Position numbers and translations under genes: made by a program. A stretch of 41,677 nucleotides of DNA from an uncultured Sutterella sp. (GTDB lineage: Bacteria > Pseudomonadota > Gammaproteobacteria > Burkholderiales > Burkholderiaceae_F): the NCBI GenBank assembly GCA_900545275.1, contig UQYG01000018.1, positions 1 to 41,677 on the forward strand, read 5' to 3'. The number at the start of each line of letters is the position of its first letter. Within the stretch, counting starts at the first letter, position 1. Under the pieces are notes generated by a model. The model saw nothing but the letters and a program-made list of their open reading frames with translations. It made no database searches and was not told the DNA's origin. Shown piece after piece: positions 1 through 6,339 of the stretch.

Positions 1-54
1 AGTATCTGGCTACGAACCAGAGGGTCGTGGGTTCGAATCCTGCCAGCCGCGCCA
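1..54 (+). tRNA. tRNA-Arg(ACG), 3' part
   Basis: The window opens inside a tRNA. The anticodon arm has the loop CTACGAA (anticodon ACG), followed by the T-arm GGTTCGAATCC, the acceptor strand CAGCCGC, discriminator G and encoded CCA. Its missing first 23 nt are the same as those present at 41624-41646. Together they would give a 77-nt tRNA whose acceptor GCGGCTG pairs with CAGCCGC. tRNA-Ser follows after only 12 nt, so the two are probably co-transcribed. Confidence 0.95.
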
Positions 55-66
55 CAAAATTTGAGC

Positions 67-158
67 GGAGAAGTGGCAGAGAGGTCGAATGCACACCCCT
101 GCTAAGGGTGCAGGTCCGAATAAGGGCCTCGGGGGTTCGAATCCCCCCTTCTCCGCCA
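67..158 (+). tRNA. tRNA-Ser(GCT), island insertion site
   Basis: This is a complete 92-nt class II tRNA. Acceptor GGAGAAG pairs with CTTCTCC, then discriminator G and encoded CCA; the anticodon stem CCCCT/AGGGG-type arm carries anticodon GCT, and a long variable arm is present. Its last 16 nt recur at 13117-13132, which marks it as the integration target of the island that follows. The gene remains intact because the island restores its 3' end. Confidence 0.95.
143..158 (+). repeat. attL candidate (tRNA-Ser 3' end)
   Basis: This is the 16-bp core CCCCCCTTCTCCGCCA shared exactly with 13117-13132. It covers the 3' T-arm strand, acceptor and CCA of tRNA-Ser, the classic integration position for tyrosine integrases. 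Confidence 0.85.
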
Positions 159-201
159 TTAACCCAATAAAATCAACGGTTTATGAGCGGAAAGGAGATT
201 C

Positions 202-222
202 CTCATACATCTCCTCATACAC
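202..222 (+). repeat. CTCATACA(C/T) arm-type repeat pair, left end
   Basis: There are two direct 9-mers, CTCATACAT at 202-210 and CTCATACAC at 214-222, spaced 12 bp. The same motif occurs twice at 12979-13000 near the other end. By position they resemble arm-binding sites of the island integrase; this is inference. Confidence 0.6.
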
Positions 223-235
223 TCTAACCGAAGCT

Positions 236-272
236 GAGGCCTTCGACATCTGTCGGAGGCCTTTTGCTTTTG
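236..272 (+). terminator. rho-independent terminator after tRNA-Ser
   Basis: AGGCC..CGACA (237-248) pairs with TGTCG.AGGCC (251-261) and is followed by TTTTGCTTTTG. It would end transcription coming from the tRNA pair and lies just inside the island. Confidence 0.7.
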
Positions 273-273
273 C

Positions 274-314
274 AAAAAAAATCACACCCCCGAAAGCAAA
301 GCGCCTCCGGGGGT
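274..314 (-). terminator. terminator of the lysis cassette
   Basis: Read on the minus strand, ACCCCCG (314-308) pairs with CGGGGGT (92-86 of the 200s block, i.e. 292-286), followed by TGTGATTTTTTTT. It lies just after the Rz stop codon at 319 and closes the minus-strand lysis operon. Confidence 0.75.
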
Positions 315-318
315 TTCA

Positions 319-765
319 TCATTTTGTCATTCGGACTACGGCGTCTTTGTCTGCCGCAACGTCCTGAGCCAGTTGGCCACCTCTTGCAAGAAGCTCTGCA
401 CCTCTTTCGAGTAAGCCTGAGCACTCGTCGAGGCTGGAGCGACAAGGTGCGCAGGAATCGGAGGGCGCTCGGGACAACTTACGCTTGAGGGCGTCTGCTT
501 CGTCGCGCACCCGGGCAAGATCGTCGTCAAGACGCAAAGCATCGCGGCGAGCGCGATCACGTTCTTCCCACGCGGCAACGACGGCTTTCGCATTCTCTTC
601 CTCCTTCTGGCGGTACTTCGCCTCCAATGCCTGCGCTCGCGTGGCGTAGTCCTCTCGGAGTTCGGATATATCCGCACCGTACAGAGCGGCCGCATAGCGG
701 TATCCACCCACGAAACACGCGAACGCGGCGATGATGATCGCCGCAACTTTCATCCAGGTGCTCAT
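319..765 (-). CDS. Rz-like inner-membrane spanin
   Basis: This 148-residue protein starts MSTWMKVAAI with a single N-terminal membrane segment (about residues 5-25). A long charged coiled-coil-like region rich in E, A, R and K follows (about 30-105). This is the build of Rz i-spanins, which bridge the inner membrane to an outer-membrane partner and fuse the two membranes at the last step of phage lysis. The start at 765 was chosen because its ATG overlaps the stop of the preceding gene (ATGA at 762-765), as in the other junctions of this cassette. A second gene encoding a lipoprotein (Rz1) is embedded in another frame, which is diagnostic of Rz/Rz1 pairs. Sequence identity with lambda Rz is not evident, so the call rests on architecture and position. 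Confidence 0.8.
   Translation of the reverse strand: MSTWMKVAAIIIAAFACFVGGYRYAAALYGADISELREDYATRAQALEAKYRQKEEENAKAVVAAWEERDRARRDALRLDDDLARVRDEADALKRKLSRAPSDSCAPCRSSLDECSGLLERGAELLARGGQLAQDVAADKDAVVRMTK
336..593 (-). CDS. Rz1-like outer-membrane lipoprotein spanin, embedded in Rz
   Basis: This 85-residue reading frame lies entirely inside the Rz gene in a different frame. It starts MRKPSLPRGKNVIALAAMLC and has a signal peptide ending in the lipobox LPGC (cysteine at about residue 29). The mature part is short and contains a proline stretch (CPERPPIPAHL), typical of Rz1 o-spanins. It would be lipidated, sent to the outer membrane and pair with Rz. The open frame extends further upstream, but that extension lacks a signal peptide at its start, so the internal ATG at 593 is preferred. 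The mature sequence holds a second cysteine (CPERP). Confidence 0.8.
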   Translation of the reverse strand: MRKPSLPRGKNVIALAAMLCVLTTILPGCATKQTPSSVSCPERPPIPAHLVAPASTSAQAYSKEVQSFLQEVANWLRTLRQTKTP

Positions 766-1304
766 GGCTCGCACCCGAAAAACGGATTCACCATCCCAGT
801 CCACTGGTGAGCATCCAAGCCCTCTCCAAAGTTCCAGATCTTCCAACCCAAATTCACGCGAAGGCAGCGCGTCTTCCAGAACGGCCACTGATAAATGGCA
901 TAGAGCTGGAAGCCGGCCTTCGTGCCGTCTGCGCGCCTCAAAACGCGCCACACGTAGCCGGAATGCGCAGGGGACGTCCCTGCCTCTAAGTCGCCCACAA
1001 CTTCGAGCGTGTCTCCTTCGAGTTCCTTGATGCCCAGTACATCAATGTCGAAGCCATAGGCGACATTTCGCCAGAACCACGCAACGCGCCGTTTGTAGGT
1101 CGACCAAGCATCAGTACCTGGATGCCGTTCCCAATGAGCGTTATCGCCATCCGCCGGATTGTCCGGCGTCTGGAACCACGAAAGACAATCGGGAAGGTAT
1201 CCGTTCTCTTGGACGAAGAACGGCAAGACAGGCGCAAGCAGCCGGCCAACGATTGCCATCAAAAAAGAAAGCGGCCCGAGAGCCGCCCAGTGCAAAAACA
1301 TCAT
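762..1304 (-). CDS. phage hypothetical protein in lysis cassette
   Basis: This 180-residue protein starts MMFLHWAALGPLSFLMAIVG with one hydrophobic N-terminal segment (about residues 5-30). The remainder is tryptophan-rich and soluble, with motifs such as WFQTPDNPADG and VNPFFG. Similar proteins of unknown function are common in caudoviral genomes near lysis or tail genes; no role can be stated. Its ATG overlaps the endolysin stop (ATGA at 1301-1304) and its stop overlaps the Rz start in the same way. It is therefore translated as part of the holin-endolysin-spanin operon and may act at the membrane during lysis. Confidence 0.7.
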   Translation of the reverse strand: MMFLHWAALGPLSFLMAIVGRLLAPVLPFFVQENGYLPDCLSWFQTPDNPADGDNAHWERHPGTDAWSTYKRRVAWFWRNVAYGFDIDVLGIKELEGDTLEVVGDLEAGTSPAHSGYVWRVLRRADGTKAGFQLYAIYQWPFWKTRCLRVNLGWKIWNFGEGLDAHQWTGMVNPFFGCEP

Positions 1305-1771
1305 TTTTCAACCCCCATGCACATTTGAAATTCACGTTCTCGCCGCTCGACGAGGCCAGGAAGCACCTTTCCGCCGGCATAAACCCAACGTTTCAGCTCT
1401 GAGCAAGCCCCCGAGTGGTCGCCTGCGTTCAGCTTCTTCACAAGCGTCGAGCTGCAGAAGGCGGCTCCACCGACGTTGAAGGCAAAGGACGTGTAGGCGT
1501 CGTATTCGCCTTGAGTCAACGGCACATTCACGCACTTCGCTATGGCGCTCTCGGCCACGCCGACGTCGCGGTAGAGGCGTTCAAGGCCTTCTTCTACCGT
1601 GATCTTGTCTCCGAGCTGAACGCCATACGTCGAGCCGAAGCCGATGGTTGGCACGTCCCCGGGGACGGGTATGTAGGCTTCACCACGAAAGCCTTCGAAG
1701 CCCGCCAAAGCCAGAAGCCCTGTCGCGCTCAACGAAAAGGCTCCGATTGCAATCCGCTTTTTCACGCTCAT
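1301..1771 (-). CDS. phage endolysin, GH24 lysozyme with signal-anchor-like N-terminus
   Basis: This 156-residue muramidase cleaves the glycan strands of peptidoglycan at the end of the lytic cycle. Glu26 in the motif FEGFRGEAY, followed by GDVPTIGFGSTYG, matches the Glu/Asp/Thr catalytic region of the T4/P1-type lysozyme family. The first ~24 residues (KKRIAIGAFSLSATGLLALA) form a weakly hydrophobic, Gly/Ala/Ser-rich segment resembling the signal-anchor-release segments of P1 and P21 lysozymes. The enzyme may therefore be exported by Sec and activated when the holin collapses the membrane potential; this part is inference. The gene overlaps the holin by ATGA and the next gene likewise. Confidence 0.9.
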   Translation of the reverse strand: MSVKKRIAIGAFSLSATGLLALAGFEGFRGEAYIPVPGDVPTIGFGSTYGVQLGDKITVEEGLERLYRDVGVAESAIAKCVNVPLTQGEYDAYTSFAFNVGGAAFCSSTLVKKLNAGDHSGACSELKRWVYAGGKVLPGLVERREREFQMCMGVEK

Positions 1772-2028
1772 TGCACGTCCTTCTTCTTCCGCTCACCCTT
1801 TGCGAGCGCGACCACGTACAGCAAGCCTTCAATCACCTTCGGCAGCGCGCCTACAGCCATAAAAATCAAATAGATGGCCGTAAGAATCGAAACCCAGGTC
1901 TCAATTTGAAAACCGCAGATCTGAAGGCCGGTCACGGCCACTCCTGGCGACGCTTTCGCCGCACTGCTCGCAGTCCCAGAGCCGAGCATTGACAAAAATC
2001 GCTTCACCGGCGAATCCTCTTCACACAT
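1768..2028 (-). CDS. phage holin
   Basis: This 86-residue protein has two likely membrane segments (about residues 28-42, weak, and 46-72, strong). It ends in a charged tail (AKGERKKKDVQ), the usual layout of small holins that make lesions in the inner membrane and trigger lysis. Its stop overlaps the endolysin start (ATGA), the standard holin-endolysin arrangement. A strong ribosome site, GGGAGGAG, precedes the ATG at 2028. The holin family cannot be named from sequence alone. Confidence 0.8.
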   Translation of the reverse strand: MCEEDSPVKRFLSMLGSGTASSAAKASPGVAVTGLQICGFQIETWVSILTAIYLIFMAVGALPKVIEGLLYVVALAKGERKKKDVQ

Positions 2029-2078
2029 TCCTGCGCTCCTCCCAAAAGCGAAAAGCCACCAAATGGCGGCCTTCCAAT

Positions 2079-2240
2079 TCAGCGCACGGCTCTGTTTTCA
2101 GCATTGGCCTTTTCGGCCGCTTCCCTTGCCGCCTTCTGGGCAAGTTGCAATTTGCGGCGCGGGCACTTCTCGCGAGTGCAGATGCCATCGGCATCACACT
2201 CGGAACCGCAAGCGGGGCAGAAAGTTTTCTTCTCGGTCAT
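2079..2240 (-). CDS. small zinc-ribbon-like phage protein
   Basis: This 53-residue gene runs from ATG at 2240 to TGA at 2079. It has an excellent ribosome site (AAGGAG, 8 nt upstream). The N-terminal half carries cysteines in the pattern CPAC...C.....C....C (residues 8, 11, 15, 21 and 26), suggesting a small metal-binding knuckle. The C-terminal half is a lysine/alanine/glutamate-rich helix (RRKLQLAQKAAREAAEKA). It lies between the tail-fibre assembly-like gene and the holin, with 14 nt and 50 nt gaps. The function is unknown; small Cys-rich proteins of this kind are frequent in phage late operons. Confidence 0.7.
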   Translation of the reverse strand: MTEKKTFCPACGSECDADGICTREKCPRRKLQLAQKAAREAAEKANAENRAVR

Positions 2241-2254
2241 GTTGTCTCTCCTTC

Positions 2255-2764
2255 TTAGTTCGCCATGAGCGCCTTGTACTCGGCGCGAAGCTGGTCGACG
2301 GTTGCGTCGTCGCCCATGAGCATGGCCGTTGCCATGCGGTCCTTAAGTGACGCCACTTGCGCGTCGAAGACAGCGAGTTCCTGGTCTGCCTCAGCAGCAA
2401 TGCCTTCTTCCGGAGGAATCGCAACCACTCGCTTCGCAAGCGTCTCAGGATCTTGTTCGACTCGCCACTTTTCGGAGCCACTAGTTAGGTCGTCAAAGAG
2501 TTTGCGCAATTCGTGAACGCGTTCAGTTTGCGAATGGTGATCCAGATCACCAAGAGCGGCGCACTCTTGGGCAGTCGTAGGCTTGGGTTCGGGCAACCAC
2601 TGTTTGCCATCCCATTTCAGGAAGTTTTTTCCGAGCAGGCTCTGGTCAGGTGCAACGGGCGTCGAATTCTTCGCCAGCAAAATCCCTGATTCATCCTTTT
2701 GACAGAGAACTTCCTTGACGAAGTACCCGTCCTTGTCGAATTTGAAACAGGTCACAAGTTCCAT
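2255..2764 (-). CDS. tail-fibre assembly-like / DUF-type phage protein
   Basis: This 169-residue protein starts MELVTCFKFDKDGYFVKEVL. The N-terminal part has the look of Tfa-type tail-fibre assembly proteins: a 'feature then FDKDGYF' opening and WDGKQWLPEP near residue 55. The C-terminal half is a helical region (LFDDLTSG... to LRAEYKALMAN). Tfa proteins help fold or cap the fibre tip and normally sit right after the fibre gene. Here a recombinase gene and fibre fragments lie upstream, consistent with that order. The start at 2764 has a GGAG ribosome site and its ATG overlaps the ATG of the opposite-strand recombinase (CATG at 2762-2765). Confidence 0.6.
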   Translation of the reverse strand: MELVTCFKFDKDGYFVKEVLCQKDESGILLAKNSTPVAPDQSLLGKNFLKWDGKQWLPEPKPTTAQECAALGDLDHHSQTERVHELRKLFDDLTSGSEKWRVEQDPETLAKRVVAIPPEEGIAAEADQELAVFDAQVASLKDRMATAMLMGDDATVDQLRAEYKALMAN

Positions 2765-3929
2765 GCTCAACTCCAAAAAAATTGCGGCACTGAGACCGCG
2801 AGAAAAAAGATTCACCGTCGCCGATGGCCACGGCCTTGCCCTTCGGATTCATCCGTCAGGCTCCAAAACTTGGGTTTTGCGAACGTCCTTCGGCGGACGA
2901 GTTTCAGACCGTTCGCTTGGGCATTGGCCCGACGTTTCTCTGAAAGAGGCACGTCAAAAAGCACGACGCGCCCGGAAGGAAATCGGGCTTGAACCGCCTC
3001 GCGGGTACGTCTTCGATGACGCCTTCAAGCTCTGGGTGAGCCTCAAGAAAGGCCGTATCGTTAGCTACAAAGACGAACGCCGGATGCTCGAGAACCATGT
3101 GCTGCCGCACATCCGCAACCGGCAGCTCGACGAGATCACAGCGCCGCTCATCGTCCAAATCCTCCGGCCACTGGACACCTCCGGTCGACGCGTGACGCTC
3201 AAGCGCGTCCTCATGCGCACTCGTGAAATCCTCGACCTTGCCGTTTGCGCCGGCTACATACAGCACAATCCGATTGAACGTCTGAGCCGGATCTTTGCTC
3301 CCCCAGTCACGACGCCAATGGCCGCCGTCGACTGGAGAGAACTCCCAGACGTCATGCAAGTCATCAAGAACGCACCGCGCCGGATGCAGGTGCTCTTTGT
3401 TTGGTCGCTTCTCTCGATGCTCCGTCCCGGAGAAAGCGCCAAGCTCCGATGGGCGTGGATCGAAGGAAACGTCCTCACGATCCCGGCAGACGAAATGAAA
3501 AAGGGACGCGCACATCGCGTCCCAATCACCCCGCTCATGTCGCGCGTTCTTGATGCCGCCCGCGACTGCTCTCCGCATCCTCGGTCGGGATTCGTCTTCC
3601 CATCAGAACGTGACGGCTCAAAACACATCAGCCCACAAGCACTGGCCAAGTTTCTGCACTCGACAGAATTGAGAGGCCGTCTCGTCGCCCACGGCCTCCG
3701 GTCAATCGCTCGATGTTGGCTCGCAGACCAGGGATTCCCGTTCGAAGCCTCGGAAGCCTGCCTCTCGCACGTTTCCGGATCAGGAGTGTCACGCGCTTAT
3801 CAGCGCAGCGATTACCTCGATGCCAGAACGGACATCATGGAGCACTGGAGCTCCTTCGTTGAAGACTGTGCCAGAAGTGCCGGCGTCCTCACGGAAATCA
3901 TCGACGACTTCGCGGAACCTAATAGGTAA
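2763..3929 (+). CDS. tyrosine recombinase/integrase with DUF4102 arm-binding domain
   Basis: This 388-residue site-specific recombinase starts MLNSKKIAALRPREKRFTVA and has a DUF4102-type N-terminus (residues 1-75). A SAM-like core-binding domain follows (about 80-180), then the catalytic domain. Visible catalytic residues are Arg221 (LRPGES), Lys247/His251 region, His310-Gly-Leu-Arg313, His336 and the nucleophile Tyr346 (RAYQRSDY). The ATG at 2763 fits the domain start; an upstream TTG at 2715 would add 16 unaligned residues. The gene points into an inverted pair of tail-fibre cassettes and separates the fibre from the assembly gene. It may be the integrase of a second element, or an Rci-like fibre recombinase. 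It is distinct from the island integrase at 11790-12983. Confidence 0.9.
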   Translation: MLNSKKIAALRPREKRFTVADGHGLALRIHPSGSKTWVLRTSFGGRVSDRSLGHWPDVSLKEARQKARRARKEIGLEPPRGYVFDDAFKLWVSLKKGRIVSYKDERRMLENHVLPHIRNRQLDEITAPLIVQILRPLDTSGRRVTLKRVLMRTREILDLAVCAGYIQHNPIERLSRIFAPPVTTPMAAVDWRELPDVMQVIKNAPRRMQVLFVWSLLSMLRPGESAKLRWAWIEGNVLTIPADEMKKGRAHRVPITPLMSRVLDAARDCSPHPRSGFVFPSERDGSKHISPQALAKFLHSTELRGRLVAHGLRSIARCWLADQGFPFEASEACLSHVSGSGVSRAYQRSDYLDARTDIMEHWSSFVEDCARSAGVLTEIIDDFAEPNR

Positions 3930-4005
3930 ACGGCTCCCAAATCACTGTGCCCGGCACGCCTTCTGAGAACGCCTCTGCGGCGCATTTTGGAGGCGTCCTT
4001 AGAGA

Positions 4006-4022
4006 CCAAATATCACTGGTGA
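4006..4022 (+). repeat. inverted repeat copy 1 flanking fibre cassettes
   Basis: CCAAATATCACTGGTGA, which is 16/17 identical to the reverse complement of 4422-4438 and in the same codon phase (PNITG). It marks the point where homology between the two tail-fibre tips begins. Confidence 0.7.
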
Positions 4023-4084
4023 TGCTGGCACCATGTGCGGAGCTTCAGACTCCAATGCATCAGGAGCATTCACCCGAAACAAGT

Positions 4085-4096
4085 GGGGGGGGGGGG
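4085..4096 (+). repeat. G12 homopolymer in the silent fibre cassette
   Basis: Twelve consecutive G encode Trp/Gly (KWGGGA) in the plus-strand fibre tip. Tracts of this length are prone to slipped-strand length changes that would shift the tip frame. A sequencing or assembly error in the exact length is possible. Confidence 0.8.
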
Positions 4097-4222
4097 CAAC
4101 AGGTTCTGTATCTGGTTCATGGTTCGGGCGTACAGATTTGGACTTTCTGGCCTCACGCTCTTCTAGCATATTTGGAGGGTCATCGACTGTTCAGCCCCCA
4201 TCCTTGGTTAAATTGGCCATCA

Positions 4223-4607
4223 TCAAGACTTGATGAGTGCCAGATGAAGAATAGAAGGTGGCTGAACTGTCGTAGTTCCACCATAAATGGACGACGTCCT
4301 TGAAGCATCGAGACCCAATGCGTACCCGGTTGAATCGTAGTTTCTCGTTGCCAATCCAGGATCGAATGTGTAGAACGCGCCTGTCGCAGTGCTAATGCAC
4401 GAAGTTCCTGTTGTTTTCGTCTCACCAGTGATGTTTGGAGGTTGGCCAAACATCATTGGGTTGTTCAACGCCACCAACGGAAGGGCAACCACTGGCGATG
4501 CCTATTTCTCATGCGAAGGTGCATTTTCTCGGGCTGGAAAGTCAACCCAAGTAGGTAACGCGGATGGCGGCGGAGAAGGTGGAAGGCTGGAGCTGAAGGC
4601 TTCGAGA
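4223..4607 (-). pseudogene. tail-fibre gene 3' fragment, cut by IS256
   Basis: Reading leftward from the IS end, one frame gives LEAFSSSLPPSPPPSALPTW, then VDFPARENAPSHEK, an in-frame TAG at 4502-4504, then GQPPNITGETK and a tip ending SSIYGGTTTVQPPSILHLAL plus IKS. This is the end of a phage tail fibre. It is inactivated twice: by the TAG and by the insertion at 4608, upstream of which no fibre body is recognisable. Its stop codon overlaps that of the oppositely oriented cassette within a 17-bp palindrome (4220-4236). Confidence 0.7.
4422..4438 (-). repeat. inverted repeat copy 2 flanking fibre cassettes
   Basis: On the minus strand this reads CCAAACATCACTGGTGA, the partner of 4006-4022. 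The pair encloses a 433-bp segment holding both fibre tips tail to tail. Confidence 0.7.
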
Positions 4608-5963
4608 GAGAGTGTCCTAATTTCTGTGGGCGGCTCTGTATGATTCCCGTACAAGGAAGCCCCCATGAAGAACCAGAAACAAGAATTTGCTGAACTCGAT
4701 CGCGCCCTCGATGAATTCCTCGAAAAGAGGAAAGCGGCCGGCCAGGAAATCAAGACCGCCGCTGAGGCGGAAAGCATCGCATCGACCATGCTGGGCCGCT
4801 TATTGACCCGACTGCTTGAGGGCGAAATGAACGACCATCTTGGCTACCGCCGCGGTGAAGCCAAAGTGGGAGACAACGAACGTAACGGCCACACGACCAA
4901 GCGGCTCAAGACCGATACGATCGGCGAAGTCCGCGTACAGATGCCTCGAGACCGTCAAGGGCGTTTTCTACCGCGCAGCGTCCCCAAGCATAAACGCCGC
5001 CTCGAAGGCTTCGACGAGAAGATTCTTGCCCTCTATGCCCGCGGTCTAACAACCAGAGAAATTAAGGCCTATCTGGCCGAGCAATACCGCATGGACGTCA
5101 GTGCGGACTTCATCAGCAACGTCACCGACGAGATCCTTCCGGAGCTTGAGCAGTGGCAAAATCGCCCGCTTGAAAGCGTCTATCCTGTGGTGTTCTTCGA
5201 CGCCGTGCACATCAAGATGCGAGGCGATAACGGCTTGGTCACCGCCAAGGCGGTACAGATTGCTCTAGGCGTGGATGCCTCCGGACGCAAGGACGTTCTG
5301 GGCATGTGGATCGCCGAGAACGAAACCGCCAAGAACTGGTTTAAGGTCTTTAACGAGCTCAAGGCTCGAGGGGTCGTAGATATTTTGATCGCCGTATCTG
5401 ACGGCTTGACCGGAATGCAGGAAGCGGTAGCTGCCGCCTTTCCTAAAACCCTTCTTCAGACCTGTATCGTCCATCTGATCCGCAACAGCCTGAAGTTCGT
5501 CAACATGAAGGACTATAAGGAAGTGACGGCAGGGTTGAAGACCATTTACCGAGCGGTGAACGCCGATGCGGCGATGCAGGCGCTGGAAGCTTTTGAGTGC
5601 TCTGATTTGGGCCGGAAGTACCCTGAAATCGGGCGAAAGTGGCGTTCGGCCTGGGACCGCGTCATTCCCTTCTTTGAGTTCTCTCCGGAGGTACGGCGCT
5701 TGATCTATACGACTAATGCCATCGAGAGCCTCAATCGTGAGCTGCGGAAGGTGACGAAAACGAGAGCCGCTTTCCCCAACAAGGCCGCGCTGATGAAGCT
5801 GCTGTACCTTGCAGTAAGGAACGTGACGCAGAAGTGGAAGCGTCCGTCGCCGTACTGGAAATCGGCGCTTCGAGAGCTCGCCATCCAGTTTGAAGATCGC
5901 CTGATTCCCTTTATTGACTAACTAGCCCGGAAATGGGCCGCCCACAAAATTTTTTACACTCTC
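4608..5963 (+). mobile_element. IS256-family insertion sequence
   Basis: The 1356-bp element has imperfect 27-bp terminal inverted repeats. The left end, 4608-4634, starts GAGAGTGTCC and ends GTGGGCGGC. The right end, 5937-5963, reads inward as GAGAGTGTAAAA...GTGGGCGGC. One transposase gene fills it. The 8 bp on either side (4600-4607 and 5964-5971) do not match, so no target-site duplication is visible. Either the flanks were rearranged after insertion or the ends are misplaced by a few bases. It truncates the tail-fibre fragment on its left. Confidence 0.9.
4665..5921 (+). CDS. IS256-family transposase
   Basis: This 418-residue DDE transposase of the mutator/IS256 class moves the element by a cut-and-copy pathway. 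Catalytic residues are visible at Asp179 (VVFFDAVHIK), Asp246 (LIAVSDGLTG) and Glu354 (TTNAIESLNREL), with the family signature around the last two (LLQTCIVHLIRNS and IYTTNAIESLNRELRK). The N-terminal third carries the DNA-binding part (GEMNDHLGYRRGE, RNGHTTKR). It is full length without frameshift, so the element may still be active. The ATG at 4665 follows a weak ribosome site (CAAGGAAG). Confidence 0.95.
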   Translation: MKNQKQEFAELDRALDEFLEKRKAAGQEIKTAAEAESIASTMLGRLLTRLLEGEMNDHLGYRRGEAKVGDNERNGHTTKRLKTDTIGEVRVQMPRDRQGRFLPRSVPKHKRRLEGFDEKILALYARGLTTREIKAYLAEQYRMDVSADFISNVTDEILPELEQWQNRPLESVYPVVFFDAVHIKMRGDNGLVTAKAVQIALGVDASGRKDVLGMWIAENETAKNWFKVFNELKARGVVDILIAVSDGLTGMQEAVAAAFPKTLLQTCIVHLIRNSLKFVNMKDYKEVTAGLKTIYRAVNADAAMQALEAFECSDLGRKYPEIGRKWRSAWDRVIPFFEFSPEVRRLIYTTNAIESLNRELRKVTKTRAAFPNKAALMKLLYLAVRNVTQKWKRPSPYWKSALRELAIQFEDRLIPFID

Positions 5964-6339
5964 GGCAAACACAAAGAACTCACGGACAGCATCCAAGCCA
6001 TCGATAGATGTGGCCTAATGTATCAAAACGTTCATATTCCCAACACTCGAGGCCACAGGTGAAAGGTTCAGAGTATCAACGTGATCCATGCTGATCTATG
6101 CAACAAAGAGCATGGCCGATAGCATCATGGATCTACTGCCATCAAAGCCTCTCTGGATGAAGTACGCAACGGACAATCTCACCATCAGTGCAGTTCCTCA
6201 TCTCATCTTCAACACAACGAGAGAAAGACTTTATACGATAAACATACTCACACACTGACAAGATCAAGTAAGTTTGTGAGGAGGGAACTTGGCGAGCCGG
6301 ATCGGCTAAAATGTTTCAATTTGTCATTATTAAACGAAG
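5964..6339. other. AT-rich intergenic stretch between IS and methyltransferase
   Basis: These 376 bp hold no open frame of note. On the minus strand, pieces such as SIDGLDAVREFFVFA next to the IS end can be read but are broken by stops. This is possibly debris of an older mobile element. The last 90 bp are AT-rich with TAAAAT at 6307-6312 and probably hold the promoter of the methyltransferase gene; no convincing -35 box is seen. Confidence 0.5.

Larger units (their letters stand above)
4003..4233 (+). pseudogene. silent tail-fibre C-terminal cassette (plus strand)
   Basis: The frame encodes 76 residues ending SSIFGGSSTVQPPSLVKLAI plus IKT, the typical last strand of caudoviral tail-fibre/collar tips (SIYG.S.TVQPP...IIK). 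A TAG stop at 4000-4002 lies directly upstream and there is no ribosome site, so it cannot be expressed alone. It is homologous to the minus-strand fragment at 4223-4438, and homology starts at PNITG, exactly at the inverted repeat 4006-4022. A run of 12 G lies inside. The upstream 3929-4000 region in another frame (VNGSQITVPGTPSENA) also looks phage-derived. I read it as a promoterless alternative tip that would become the fibre end after inversion. Confidence 0.65.

Noticed and set aside
4600..5971. 8-bp target duplication around the IS256 copy
   Set aside because: The flanking octamers differ (4600-4607 versus 5964-5971), so no duplication could be supported.
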